DNA from: Rhizobiales bacterium CCH10-E5
GTDB taxonomy: Bacteria; Pseudomonadota; Alphaproteobacteria; Rhizobiales; Beijerinckiaceae
Length of the DNA stretch: 64,000 nucleotides
Direction: 5' to 3'
Assembly: GCA_001556125.1 (NCBI GenBank)
Contig: LSIG01000200.1
Coordinates: 1-64,000 of the forward strand
Part shown: positions 43,757 through 51,797 of the stretch, one piece after another
Position numbering within the stretch: the first letter of the stretch is position 1
Layout of the letters: each line of letters starts with the position of its first letter
The notes under the pieces: generated by a model
Databases searched by the model: none
Told to the model about the DNA's origin: nothing
Seen by the model: the letters and a program-made list of their open reading frames with translations, nothing else
Translations under genes and position numbers: made by a program

Positions 43757-44317
43757 GTGTCTGCTCACATCGAGCCGCCCGAGGGCGGCAACAAGAAGAT
43801 CGCACTGCTCATCGCAGTGCTGGCGCTGCTGCTCTCACTGTCGGAAATCGGCGGCAAGCAGGCCGAGAACGAGGCCATCGCCAAGAACATCGACGCCTCG
43901 AATCTCTGGTCCTTCTTCCAGGCCAAGACCATCCGCGGCACCACCGTCAGGACCGCCGCCGAGGCGATGGAGATCGATCTGGCCGGCACCACCGACGCCG
44001 CCACGCGCGAGCGGCTGCAGAAGCGCATCGACAGCTGGAAGGCGACGGTCGCGCGGTACGAATCCGAGCCGGAGACGCAGGAGGGCCGCAAGGAGCTGAT
44101 GGCCCGCGCCAAGGCGACCGAGCAGATCCGCGACGACCAGAAGGCCCGCAGCGAGAATTTCGAGATCGCCTCGGGCCTGCTGCAGATCGGCATCGTCGTC
44201 GCCTCGGCCTCGATCATCACCGGCGTCGGCGTCCTCGCCTATGCCGCGGGCGGCCTCGGCGCGCTCTCACTGGTCTTCATGGGGCTGGCGCTTGTCGCCC
44301 CGCGCCTGCTGTTCTGA
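43757..44317 (+). CDS. DUF4337 family membrane protein
   Basis: The 186-residue product has an N-terminal membrane helix (I-A-L-L-I-A-V-L-A-L-L-L-S-L-S), a long central helical region (N-L-W-S-F-F-Q-A-K-T-I-R, then a coiled coil), and two C-terminal helices. The S-N-L-W-x-F-F-Q-A-K motif is typical of DUF4337. Function is unknown. GTG 43757 follows GGGGGATGATTC, a good ribosome-binding site. It is adjacent and convergent to the amidase gene, with no gap. Confidence 0.85.
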   Translation: MSAHIEPPEGGNKKIALLIAVLALLLSLSEIGGKQAENEAIAKNIDASNLWSFFQAKTIRGTTVRTAAEAMEIDLAGTTDAATRERLQKRIDSWKATVARYESEPETQEGRKELMARAKATEQIRDDQKARSENFEIASGLLQIGIVVASASIITGVGVLAYAAGGLGALSLVFMGLALVAPRLLF

Positions 44318-45706
44318 TCAGGCCTCCGCGCCGGGATAAGCCGGCAGCGGCGGGCGAAGCCTCTCCCAGGCGCGCGCCAGCCGCAGCACGCCGAGATCGT
44401 CGAAGCGCCGACCGGTGATCTGCAGCCCGATCGGCAGTCCGTCCGCCGTCATCGCCGCGGGCACGGCGATCGAGGGCTGGTCGGACATATTGGCGGGCAG
44501 GGTGAAGACGATGTGCTCGAAGGGCCGGTCCGGATCATGGATCGGCGAAGCGAGCTCCGCCGCATAGCTCGGCACCGGCGCGACCGGCGACAGCACGAAA
44601 TCGAAGGGCGCGCTCTGCTTCAGGGCCGCGTCCTTGATCGCCAGCATCTGGCTCATCCCGCGATAGACGCGCTCGCCCGAGAGCCCGTCGCCCCGCTTCG
44701 CCCAGGCAAAGATATAGGGCAGCACCTGCGCCTGCTTGTCCGGCGAGAGCGCGCCGATATCGGCCCAGGCGCGCTGGCTCCAGAAATCGTCGAGCCCGTC
44801 CAGCATCGTTCGCGTCAGGAAGGCCGGCGCCTCCTCGACGATCGCACCCGCCGCCGCGAAGGCGCGGCCAGCCGCCTCGATCGCGGCCCTCGTCTCCGGC
44901 TCGACGGGAATGCCGATGCCCGGATCGAGCTGCAGGCCGAGTCGCAGTCCCTTCACGTCGATGTCGAGCGACAGCCAGTCGATCTCCTGCGGCGGCAGGC
45001 TCATGCCGTCGCGTGCGTCGGGCTTCGAGATCTCGCGCATCATCAGCGCAGCATCAGCGACCGTGCGCGTCATCGGTCCGGCGACGCGGCCGTAATAGCT
45101 CGGGTCGATCGGCACGCGGCCGAAGCTCGGCTTCAGCCCGACCAGCCCGCACCAGCCGGCCGGCAGCCGGATCGAGCCGCCGATATCGGTCCCGACATGC
45201 AACGGCCCGTAGCCGGCTGCGCCCGCCGACCCGGCTCCGGCCGAAGACCCGCCCGGATTCTTCGTCACATCCCACGGGTTGCGGGCGAGTTCGTGGAAGC
45301 TCGACAGGCCCGAGGACAGCATCCCGTAATCGGGCATCGTCGTCTTCGCGAGCAGCACGAAGCCGGCCTCCGCCAGCCGCGCCGCGACCGGGGCGTCCTC
45401 CGGCATCGGCGCCAGATCGCGCGCGGCGGTGCCGATGGGCATCGGCGTGCCCTTGGTGGCGATGTTCTCCTTGATCGTACCGGGCACGCCATCGAGCGGC
45501 AGCGGCTCGCCCTTCATCCAGCGCGCCTCGGACGCCTTCGCCGCCCGCAGGGCCGCCTCGGGATCATAGGCATAGAGCGCCTTGATCCGCGGCTCCCACT
45601 GCGCGATCCGCGCGATCACGGCCTCCAGCACCTCGACGGGAGAGAGGCTAAGGGCGCGGTAGGCGTCGAGCAGCTCGACGGCACTGAGATCGGCGGGGTT
45701 CGGCAT
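44318..45706 (-). CDS. Amidase (amidase signature family)
   Basis: The 462-residue enzyme hydrolyses amides through a Ser-cisSer-Lys triad: Lys in G-T-I-K-E-N (about residue 80), G-G-S-S-A-G-A-G and the nucleophile in G-T-D-I-G-G-S-I-R. The family includes many substrates, from aryl amides to Glu-tRNA. The GatA function is unlikely because GatC and GatB neighbours are missing. ATG 45706. Confidence 0.9.
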   Translation of the reverse strand: MPNPADLSAVELLDAYRALSLSPVEVLEAVIARIAQWEPRIKALYAYDPEAALRAAKASEARWMKGEPLPLDGVPGTIKENIATKGTPMPIGTAARDLAPMPEDAPVAARLAEAGFVLLAKTTMPDYGMLSSGLSSFHELARNPWDVTKNPGGSSAGAGSAGAAGYGPLHVGTDIGGSIRLPAGWCGLVGLKPSFGRVPIDPSYYGRVAGPMTRTVADAALMMREISKPDARDGMSLPPQEIDWLSLDIDVKGLRLGLQLDPGIGIPVEPETRAAIEAAGRAFAAAGAIVEEAPAFLTRTMLDGLDDFWSQRAWADIGALSPDKQAQVLPYIFAWAKRGDGLSGERVYRGMSQMLAIKDAALKQSAPFDFVLSPVAPVPSYAAELASPIHDPDRPFEHIVFTLPANMSDQPSIAVPAAMTADGLPIGLQITGRRFDDLGVLRLARAWERLRPPLPAYPGAEA

Positions 45707-45845
45707 GGCGCAGGCTCCGGTCGGCTAAGGCGGCGGCTCGCCTCGTCCATGACACGAGCCGCGAAGGAGCGGCAGGTGGCATGGGGCGCCTCCCCCAGAC
45801 CCGTGCCGCATCGCGACCAAGCAAGCACCGCGCCGCGGCGACGCG

Positions 45846-46586
45846 TCAGGCGAAGTAGTCGGGGTGCTCCGCCTTCAGATGCACCAGGTCCGGCAGCAGC
45901 GTGCCCAGATGCTTGCGCATCGCCGCAACCGCTGCCGGTGCGTCCTTCCTGCGGACGGCATCGACGATGGAGAGATGCTCGCGGATCACCATGGCCATGC
46001 GCCCCGGCACCGGCAGCGTCATGCGGCGGCAGCGGTCGATCTGGCTCTTGGCGGCATGAGCGATCTTCCAGATTCCGGGATAGCCGGCAACCATCGCCAG
46101 GGCCTCATGGAAATCCTCGTCGGCGATATGGAAGCTCTCCTGCTCACCCGCTTCGAACGCCTCGTGCTGCCGGGCGATCGCGGCGTCCAGCAGGCCGATG
46201 GCGTCCGTCGTCGCGATGCGAGCCACGAGATCGACCGTCGCGCATTCGAGCGCCTGGCGGATGAAGACTGCCTCGGGGATCGCCTCGGTCGGGATCCGCG
46301 CGACGAAGGTGCCCGCCTGCGGGAAGATCTCGACGAGCCCCTCCTCCTTGAGCCGGATCAGCGCCTCGCGCACCGGCGTCCGACTGGTGCCGAACCGGGC
46401 GGTCAGCTCCTTCTCGATCAAGGCCGAGCCAGGGACGGCTTCCATCGAAAGGATGGCGCGCCGCAGCTCGTCCTGGACCAGAGAGGCGGCGGTCGCGCGC
46501 CCGGTCGGGACACCGCCGAGAGGCTGCCGCCGTCGCTCGCGCCGGGGGGCGTCCTCGCTCCGGATGGTGATCTGCGCCATCGCCAT
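45846..46586 (-). CDS. GntR/FadR-family regulator of the uronate operon
   Basis: The 246-residue protein has an N-terminal winged helix (L-T-A-R-F-G-T-S-R-T-P-V-R-E-A-L-I-R-L) and a C-terminal FCD effector domain with D-x-x-F-H-E-A-L and I-V-R-E-H-L-S-I-V-D-A, carrying the Asp/His metal-ligand pattern. ATG 46586 (M-A-M-A-Q) or 46580 begins it. It is divergent from uxaC, with a repeated AT-rich site in the shared gap. By context and family it probably represses the uronate genes and responds to a pathway intermediate. Confidence 0.88.
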   Translation of the reverse strand: MAMAQITIRSEDAPRRERRRQPLGGVPTGRATAASLVQDELRRAILSMEAVPGSALIEKELTARFGTSRTPVREALIRLKEEGLVEIFPQAGTFVARIPTEAIPEAVFIRQALECATVDLVARIATTDAIGLLDAAIARQHEAFEAGEQESFHIADEDFHEALAMVAGYPGIWKIAHAAKSQIDRCRRMTLPVPGRMAMVIREHLSIVDAVRRKDAPAAVAAMRKHLGTLLPDLVHLKAEHPDYFA

Positions 46587-46678
46587 GCCTCGCTGCGCGC
46601 CGCATCCCGGGGCTCTCGGCCGGGACGGGAAGCCGTTCTTTCCGCCTCGTCCGGCAGATAGCACGGTCGCCTCTGACA

Positions 46679-46700
46679 AACTAGTATATTAGTATATTGA
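46679..46700. promoter_or_regulatory. Candidate operator/promoter between the GntR gene and uxaC
   Basis: Two overlapping boxes, CTAGTATATTAG (46681-46692) and TTAGTATATTGA (46689-46700), repeat TAGTATATT at a 9-base interval in otherwise GC-rich DNA. The shared AGTATATT core and location between the regulator and its likely target fit a GntR operator overlapping a promoter. Confidence 0.55.
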
Positions 46701-46758
46701 CCGAACGCGACCCCCGCGACTATGGTCGGCCGCTGAGCCTCGACGAGCGCCGGATCCC

Positions 46759-48162
46759 ATGTTGCTGCACGATGATCGCCTGTTTCCTGCCGACCCGGTC
46801 ACGCGAGGCATCGCGCGGCGGCTCTATGCGACCATCCGCGGCCTGCCGATCATCTCGCCGCATGGCCATACCGACCCGCGCTGGTTCGCCGAGGACCAGC
46901 CCTTCGCCGACCCCGCCACGCTACTGGTGAAGCCGGACCACTACATCTTCCGGATGCTCTATTCTCAGGGCGTGCCGCTGGAGAAACTCGGCATCCCGCG
47001 CAAGGACGGAACGAAGGTCGAGAGCGACCCGCGCGCGATCTGGAAGCTCTTCGCCAGCCATTGGCATCTGTTCCGCGGCACGCCGAGCCGGCTCTGGTTC
47101 GAGCACGCGCTCTCCAGCGTCTTCGGCATCAACGAGCGCCTGTCGAGCGACAATGCCGACCGCCTCTATGACCGCATCGCCGAGAAGCTGCAGGAGCCCG
47201 ATTACCGCCCGCGCGCCCTGTTCGAGCGCTTCAAGATCGAGGCGATCTCGACCACGGAAGGTGCGCTCGACGATCTGAAGTGGCACGACATGATCAGGGC
47301 CTCGGGCTGGGGCGGCAAGGTCGTCACGGCCTACCGGCCCGACAGCGTCTTGGACCCGGAGTTCGAAGGGTTCGCGGCCAATCTCGAGCAGTTCGGCGCC
47401 CTGACCGGCGAGGACGTGATGAGCTGGAGCGGCTATCTCGCCGCCCACCGCCAGCGCCGCGACTATTTCCGTGAACGCGGCGCGACCTCCTCCGATCACG
47501 GCCACGCCACCGCCCGCACCGCCAACCTCTCCAAGGCCGACGCCGAGGCGCTCTTCGCCAAGGTCGTCGCCGGCAAGGTCTCGGCCGAGGAAGCCGATCT
47601 CTTCCGCGGCCAGATGCTGACCGAAATGGCGAAGATGAGCCTCGATGACGGGCTCGTCCTGCAGATCCATCCCGGCTCCTCGCGCAACCACAACCCGCGC
47701 CTGTTCGAGCGCTTCGGCCGCGATATGGGCGCCGATATCCCCGTGCGGATGGAATACGTCGCCGCGCTGAAGCCGCTGCTCGATGCAGTGGGCAACGAGC
47801 CGAACCTCACCGTCATCGCCTTCACCCTCGACGAGACCACCTATTCGCGAGAACTCGCGCCGCTGGCCGGTCACTACCCGGCGCTGAAGCTCGGACCGGG
47901 CTGGTGGTTCCTCGATGCGCCCGAGGCGATGCTGCGCTTCCGCGAACTGACGACGGAGACGGCCGGCTTCTACAACACGGTCGGCTTCAACGACGACACC
48001 CGCGCCTATCTCTCGATCCCCGCGCGCCATGACGTCGCCCGCCGCTGCGACTGCGCCTATCTCGCCAAGCTCGTCGCCGAGCACCGCCTCGACGAGGACG
48101 AGGCGGCGGAGGTCGCCCATGACCTCGCCTACCGTCTGGCCAAGGAGGCCTACCGCCTGTGA
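46759..48162 (+). CDS. uxaC: Uronate isomerase
   Basis: The 467-residue enzyme converts D-glucuronate to D-fructuronate and D-galacturonate to D-tagaturonate. It has S-P-H-G-H-T-D-P-R-W-F-A near residue 32 (the metal-binding H-x-H of the amidohydrolase fold), and N-T-V-G-F-N-D-D-T-R-A-Y near the C-terminus. It opens the operon of uronate genes, and its stop overlaps the kduI GTG by four bases. Confidence 0.95.
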   Translation: MLLHDDRLFPADPVTRGIARRLYATIRGLPIISPHGHTDPRWFAEDQPFADPATLLVKPDHYIFRMLYSQGVPLEKLGIPRKDGTKVESDPRAIWKLFASHWHLFRGTPSRLWFEHALSSVFGINERLSSDNADRLYDRIAEKLQEPDYRPRALFERFKIEAISTTEGALDDLKWHDMIRASGWGGKVVTAYRPDSVLDPEFEGFAANLEQFGALTGEDVMSWSGYLAAHRQRRDYFRERGATSSDHGHATARTANLSKADAEALFAKVVAGKVSAEEADLFRGQMLTEMAKMSLDDGLVLQIHPGSSRNHNPRLFERFGRDMGADIPVRMEYVAALKPLLDAVGNEPNLTVIAFTLDETTYSRELAPLAGHYPALKLGPGWWFLDAPEAMLRFRELTTETAGFYNTVGFNDDTRAYLSIPARHDVARRCDCAYLAKLVAEHRLDEDEAAEVAHDLAYRLAKEAYRL

Positions 48163-49007
48163 CCGCTTCGAAGACCATCGATGAACGTCAGGCCGCGCAT
48201 CCGCGCGACGTGCGCAACTATGACACCGAGGCGTTGCGCGCCGATTTCCTGATCGAGCGGCTCTTCGCGCCAGGCGAACTGCTCCTGACCTACAGCCATT
48301 ACGACCGGATGATCGTCGGCGGCGCGACGCCGACGACGGCCGCCCTCTCGCTCGCGCCCTTCGCGCCGACAGGGACGCCCTTCTTCCTGGCGCGGCGCGA
48401 GCTCGGCGTCATCAACATCGGCGGGGCGGGCCGCGTCACCATCGACAGCCAGGTTTTCGAGCTGCCGAATCTCGACGCGCTTTATATCGGGCTGGGCGCC
48501 AAGGAGGTCTCCTTCACCAGCGCCGACGCGGCGAACCCGGCGAAGTTCTACCTGACCAGCGCGCCCGCCCACCGCGAGGCACCGCACCAGCTCATCCGCA
48601 AGGAGGACGCCAACACGATCCATCTCGGCTCGTCGGAGACCTCGAACAAGCGCACCATCCGCCAATACATCATGCCCAACACCACCGGCACCAACCAGCT
48701 GGTGATGGGCATGACCGCGCTGGAGCCGGACTCGGTCTGGAACTCCATGCCTTGCCACACCCATACGCGGCGGATGGAGGCCTATCTATATTTCAACCTC
48801 GACCCGGCCCACCGCGTCTTCCACTTCATGGGCGAGCCGACGCAGACCCGCCACCTCCTCGTCGCCAATGAGCAGGCGGTGATCTCGCCGAACTGGTCGA
48901 TCCATTGCGGCTGCGGCACGTCGAACTACGCCTTCGTCTGGGCCATGGCCGGCGACAATGTCGAGTTCACCGACATGGACCCGGCTCCTGTGGACAGCTT
49001 GCGCTGA
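48159..49007 (+). CDS. kduI: 5-dehydro-4-deoxy-D-glucuronate isomerase
   Basis: The 282-residue KduI converts 4-deoxy-5-keto-uronate (from unsaturated uronates) to 3-deoxy-D-glycero-2,5-hexodiulosonate. It has the zinc-site region M-P-C-H-T-H-x-R-R-x-E-x-Y-x-Y-F near residue 195 and W-S-I-H-C-G-C-G-T-S-N-Y near the C-terminus. GTG 48159 overlaps the uxaC stop, so translation is coupled. The downstream kduD overlaps by one base. Confidence 0.96.
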   Translation: MTASKTIDERQAAHPRDVRNYDTEALRADFLIERLFAPGELLLTYSHYDRMIVGGATPTTAALSLAPFAPTGTPFFLARRELGVINIGGAGRVTIDSQVFELPNLDALYIGLGAKEVSFTSADAANPAKFYLTSAPAHREAPHQLIRKEDANTIHLGSSETSNKRTIRQYIMPNTTGTNQLVMGMTALEPDSVWNSMPCHTHTRRMEAYLYFNLDPAHRVFHFMGEPTQTRHLLVANEQAVISPNWSIHCGCGTSNYAFVWAMAGDNVEFTDMDPAPVDSLR

Positions 49008-49765
49008 TGGCCTCGCCCTTCGACCTCACCGGCCGCAAAGCCCTGGTCACCGGCGCCAACACCGGTATCGGCCAGGGCATCGCGCTCGCGCTGGCGCAGG
49101 CTGGCGCGACCGTGGTGGCCGCCGGGCGCTCGGACCTGACCGAGACGCTGGCGCTGATCGCGGAAGCCGGCGGAACGGCTCATCCCCTCAAGGTCGATCT
49201 GCAGGAACAGGGCATCGCGCCCCGCGTCATCGCGCAGGCTGAAGCGCTCGCCGGCCCGCTCGACATCCTCGTCAACAATGCCGGCATCATCCGCCGGGCC
49301 GATGCGCTCGACTTCAGCGAGAGCGACTGGGACGAGGTGATAAACGTCAACCTCAAGGCGACGTTCTTCCTGGCGCAGGCCTTCGCGAAGTCCGCCGTCG
49401 CGGCCGGTCGTGGCGCACGCATCGTCAACATCGCATCGCTGCTCTCCTTCCAGGGCGGCATTCGCGTCGCCTCCTATACCGCCAGCAAGAGCGGCCTCGC
49501 CGGACTGACGAAGCTTCTCGCCTGCGAATGGGCGCAGAAGGGCATCAATGTGAACGCGATCGCGCCGGGCTATATCGAGAGCAACAACACGGAAGCGCTG
49601 CGCGCCGATCCGGACCGCAACCAGGCGATCCTCGCGCGGATTCCCGCCGGCCGCTGGGGCAAGCCCTCGGACATCGGCGGCGCCGCCGTGTTCCTGGCCA
49701 GCGACGCCGCCGCCTACATGCACGGCGCCATCATCCCCGTCGACGGAGGCTGGCTCGCACGATGA
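49007..49765 (+). CDS. kduD: 2-dehydro-3-deoxy-D-gluconate 5-dehydrogenase KduD
   Basis: The 252-residue short-chain dehydrogenase reduces 3-deoxy-2,5-hexodiulosonate to 2-keto-3-deoxygluconate with NADH. It has T-G-A-N-T-G-I-G-Q-G (Rossmann), N-N-A-G-I-I-R-R, the catalytic Y-x-x-x-K in Y-T-A-S-K-S-G and P-G-Y-I-E-S-N-N-T-E-A-L. ATG 49007 overlaps the kduI stop by one base and its own stop overlaps kdgF by four. Confidence 0.95.
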   Translation: MASPFDLTGRKALVTGANTGIGQGIALALAQAGATVVAAGRSDLTETLALIAEAGGTAHPLKVDLQEQGIAPRVIAQAEALAGPLDILVNNAGIIRRADALDFSESDWDEVINVNLKATFFLAQAFAKSAVAAGRGARIVNIASLLSFQGGIRVASYTASKSGLAGLTKLLACEWAQKGINVNAIAPGYIESNNTEALRADPDRNQAILARIPAGRWGKPSDIGGAAVFLASDAAAYMHGAIIPVDGGWLAR

Positions 49766-50103
49766 CCGACCGTCTCAATTCCTTTTTCCAGAGCGAGGCC
49801 GACATCGCCTGGGAGCCGACCGAGCCCGGCGTGAAGCGCAAGATCATGGCCTATGGCGAGGATCTGATGATCGTTCGCGTGGTCTTCGAGGCCGGCGCCG
49901 TCGGCAAGGCGCACCAGCACCCGCATCGCCAGGCGTCCTATGTCGAGAGCGGCGTCTTCGACGTCACCATCGACGGCCGCACGCAGCGGCTCAGGGCCGG
50001 CGACACCTTCTTCGTCCCGGCCGATCTCGTCCACGGCGTCACCGCCATCGAGGCCGGCCAGCTGATCGATTCCTTCACGCCGATGCGCAGCGAATTTCTC
50101 TAG
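49762..50103 (+). CDS. kdgF: KdgF-like cupin, unsaturated uronate lyase product isomerase
   Basis: The 113-residue protein contains G-V-K-R-K-I-M-A-Y-G-E-D-L-M, then the cupin metal motif A-H-Q-H-P-H-R-Q-A-S-Y-V-E-S-G and G-D-T-F-F-V-P. These match KdgF, which converts 4,5-unsaturated uronates to 4-deoxy-5-keto-uronate, the substrate of KduI. Its ATG overlaps the kduD stop (ATGA). The pathway order KdgF-KduI-KduD supports the assignment. A perfect 11-bp hairpin follows the stop. Confidence 0.85.
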   Translation: MTDRLNSFFQSEADIAWEPTEPGVKRKIMAYGEDLMIVRVVFEAGAVGKAHQHPHRQASYVESGVFDVTIDGRTQRLRAGDTFFVPADLVHGVTAIEAGQLIDSFTPMRSEFL

Positions 50104-50111
50104 ACGAGACC

Positions 50112-50137
50112 GCCCTGCCGGCCACCGCCGGCAGGGC
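50112..50137 (+). repeat. 11-bp hairpin between kdgF and dctP
   Basis: GCCCTGCCGGC (50112-50122) and GCCGGCAGGGC (50127-50137) are perfect inverted copies with a CACC loop. There is no T-run, so it looks more like an mRNA-stabilising or processing hairpin than an intrinsic terminator. Confidence 0.65.
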
Positions 50138-50204
50138 TCCCATCACGGGACAAGAACGACCGGAAAATCCGGCATCGCCAATAAAAAGGGAGAGGACCTC
50201 AACC

Positions 50205-51185
50205 ATGCTCACCAAACGCATGTTTTCCGCGCTCGCGGGCGCGGCCATTCTCGCCGCCGCCACGACCGGTGCCGCCGCGCAGACCGTCCTGCGCTCGACC
50301 GACATCCACCCGACCGATTATCCGACGGTCGAGGCGGTCCGGCACATCAGCAAGCTGCTCGAAGAGCGGACCAAGGGCCGCATCAAGATCAACGTCTTCC
50401 ACTCGGCCCAGCTCGGCAACGAGAAGGACACGATCGAGCAGACCCGGTTCGGCGTGATCGACCTGAACCGCATCAACATGGCGCCGTTCAACAACCTGAT
50501 CCCGGCGACCAACGTTCCCTCGCTGCCCTTCATCTTCCGCTCGGTCGAGCACATGCGGAAGGTCATGGACGGCCCGATCGGTGACTCGATCCTCAAGGAG
50601 TTCGAGAAGCACGATCTCGTCGGCCTCGCCTTCTACGATTCCGGCTCGCGTTCCTTCTACAACTCGAAGCGGCCGATCAACACGCCCGCCGACATGAAGG
50701 GCATGAAGATCCGCGTCCAGCAGTCGGACATGTTCGTGGCTCTGGTTTCGGCCCTCGGCGCCAACGCCACGCCGATGGCCTTCGGCGAGGTCTACTCGGC
50801 CCTGCAGACCGGCGTCATCGACGGCGCCGAGAACAACTGGCCGTCCTACGAGTCGACCAAGCATTTCGAGGTTTCGAAGTTCTACTCGCTGACCGAGCAC
50901 TCGCTCTCGCCCGAGGTGCTGGTCATGTCCAAGCGCAGCTTCGACAAGCTCTCCAAGGAAGATCAGGAGATCGTGAAGGCTGCGGCCAAGGAGTCCGTCG
51001 CCAAGATGCGCGAGCTCTGGGACGCCCGCGAGAAGGCCTCCGAGGCCAAGGTCAAGGCCGGCGGCGCCGTGATCAATGCGGTCGAGAAGCAGCCCTTCAT
51101 CGATGCGATGAAGCCCGTCTACGACCGGTTCGTTACCGATCCGGCGCTCAAGGACCTCGTCGCCAAGATCCAGGCGGTGAAGTGA
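50205..51185 (+). CDS. dctP: TRAP transporter substrate-binding protein (DctP family)
   Basis: The 326-residue periplasmic protein has a signal peptide (cleavage after A-A-A-Q, near residue 26) and the DctP features T-D-I-H-P-T-D-Y-P-T, L-P-F-I-F-R-S-x-E-H, R-V-Q-Q-S-D-M and G-A-x-A-T-P-M-A-F-G-E-V-Y-S-A-L-Q-T-G-V-I-D-G-A-E-N-N, where arginine binds the carboxylate ligand. Its position inside the uronate operon suggests galacturonate, glucuronate or an unsaturated uronate as ligand. It has a strong ribosome-binding site (AGGGAGAGG). Confidence 0.93.
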   Translation: MLTKRMFSALAGAAILAAATTGAAAQTVLRSTDIHPTDYPTVEAVRHISKLLEERTKGRIKINVFHSAQLGNEKDTIEQTRFGVIDLNRINMAPFNNLIPATNVPSLPFIFRSVEHMRKVMDGPIGDSILKEFEKHDLVGLAFYDSGSRSFYNSKRPINTPADMKGMKIRVQQSDMFVALVSALGANATPMAFGEVYSALQTGVIDGAENNWPSYESTKHFEVSKFYSLTEHSLSPEVLVMSKRSFDKLSKEDQEIVKAAAKESVAKMRELWDAREKASEAKVKAGGAVINAVEKQPFIDAMKPVYDRFVTDPALKDLVAKIQAVK

Positions 51186-51199
51186 TCGCCTAGGCCCCA

Positions 51200-51233
51200 A
51201 CGGGCGGCGGAGCCATCCGCCGCCCGTTTCTTG
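51200..51233 (+). terminator. Intrinsic terminator/attenuator between dctP and dctQ
   Basis: ACGGGCGGCGGA and TCCGCCGCCCGT form a perfect 12-bp stem (51200-51211 / 51216-51227) with a GCCA loop, followed by TTCTTG. It lies inside the operon between the binding-protein and membrane genes. Partial read-through would give more dctP mRNA than dctQM mRNA. Confidence 0.7.
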
Positions 51234-51260
51234 TGTCCAGCCCAAACCCCAGGACAACCC

Positions 51261-51794
51261 ATGACCGGTTTTGCCCGGATGCTCACGCGCATCAATGCAC
51301 GCCTCAGTCTGATCGCGCTGCTGGCGGCAGGCTTGGGACTGATCGCCATGACGGCGATCGTCGCCTGGACGGTGTTCGGGCGCTACGTTCTGAACGCGAC
51401 ACCGACCTGGGGCGAGCCGGCATCCTTGTTCCTGATGCTCTGGTTCATCCTGCTCGGCGGCTCCGTTGGCGTCCGGGAGCTCGATCACATGGGCTTCGAC
51501 GTCGGCCTGCACTACCTGCGAGGCCCGGCGAAATCGGCGCTCATCGTCGCCAACGAGGTGCTGGTGACGCTCTTCGCCTTCGCCATGGTCTGGTACGGCA
51601 CCGAACTCGCCGCCAAGGTCTGGAGTGACCGCCTGCCGATGATCGGCATCTCGAAGGGCTGGGACTATGTCCCGGTCATCGCCGGTGGCGCGCTGATCGC
51701 GCTGTTCTCGATCGAGAAACTGCTGCTGTTCCTCACGGGCGAGAAGCTGGCACCGATGCCGCTGAACGCCAACGGCCTCGGCGGGGAGGCCTGA
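51261..51794 (+). CDS. dctQ: TRAP transporter small permease (DctQ family)
   Basis: The 177-residue membrane protein has four helices and the DctQ pattern F-G-R-Y-V-L-N-A-T-P-T-W-G-E-P-A-S-L-F-L-M-L-W. ATG 51261 begins M-T-G-F-A-R-M-L and precedes the first helix; the longer frame lacks a ribosome-binding site. It pairs with dctM, which starts three bases after its stop. Confidence 0.9.
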   Translation: MTGFARMLTRINARLSLIALLAAGLGLIAMTAIVAWTVFGRYVLNATPTWGEPASLFLMLWFILLGGSVGVRELDHMGFDVGLHYLRGPAKSALIVANEVLVTLFAFAMVWYGTELAAKVWSDRLPMIGISKGWDYVPVIAGGALIALFSIEKLLLFLTGEKLAPMPLNANGLGGEA

Positions 51795-51797
51795 GCC

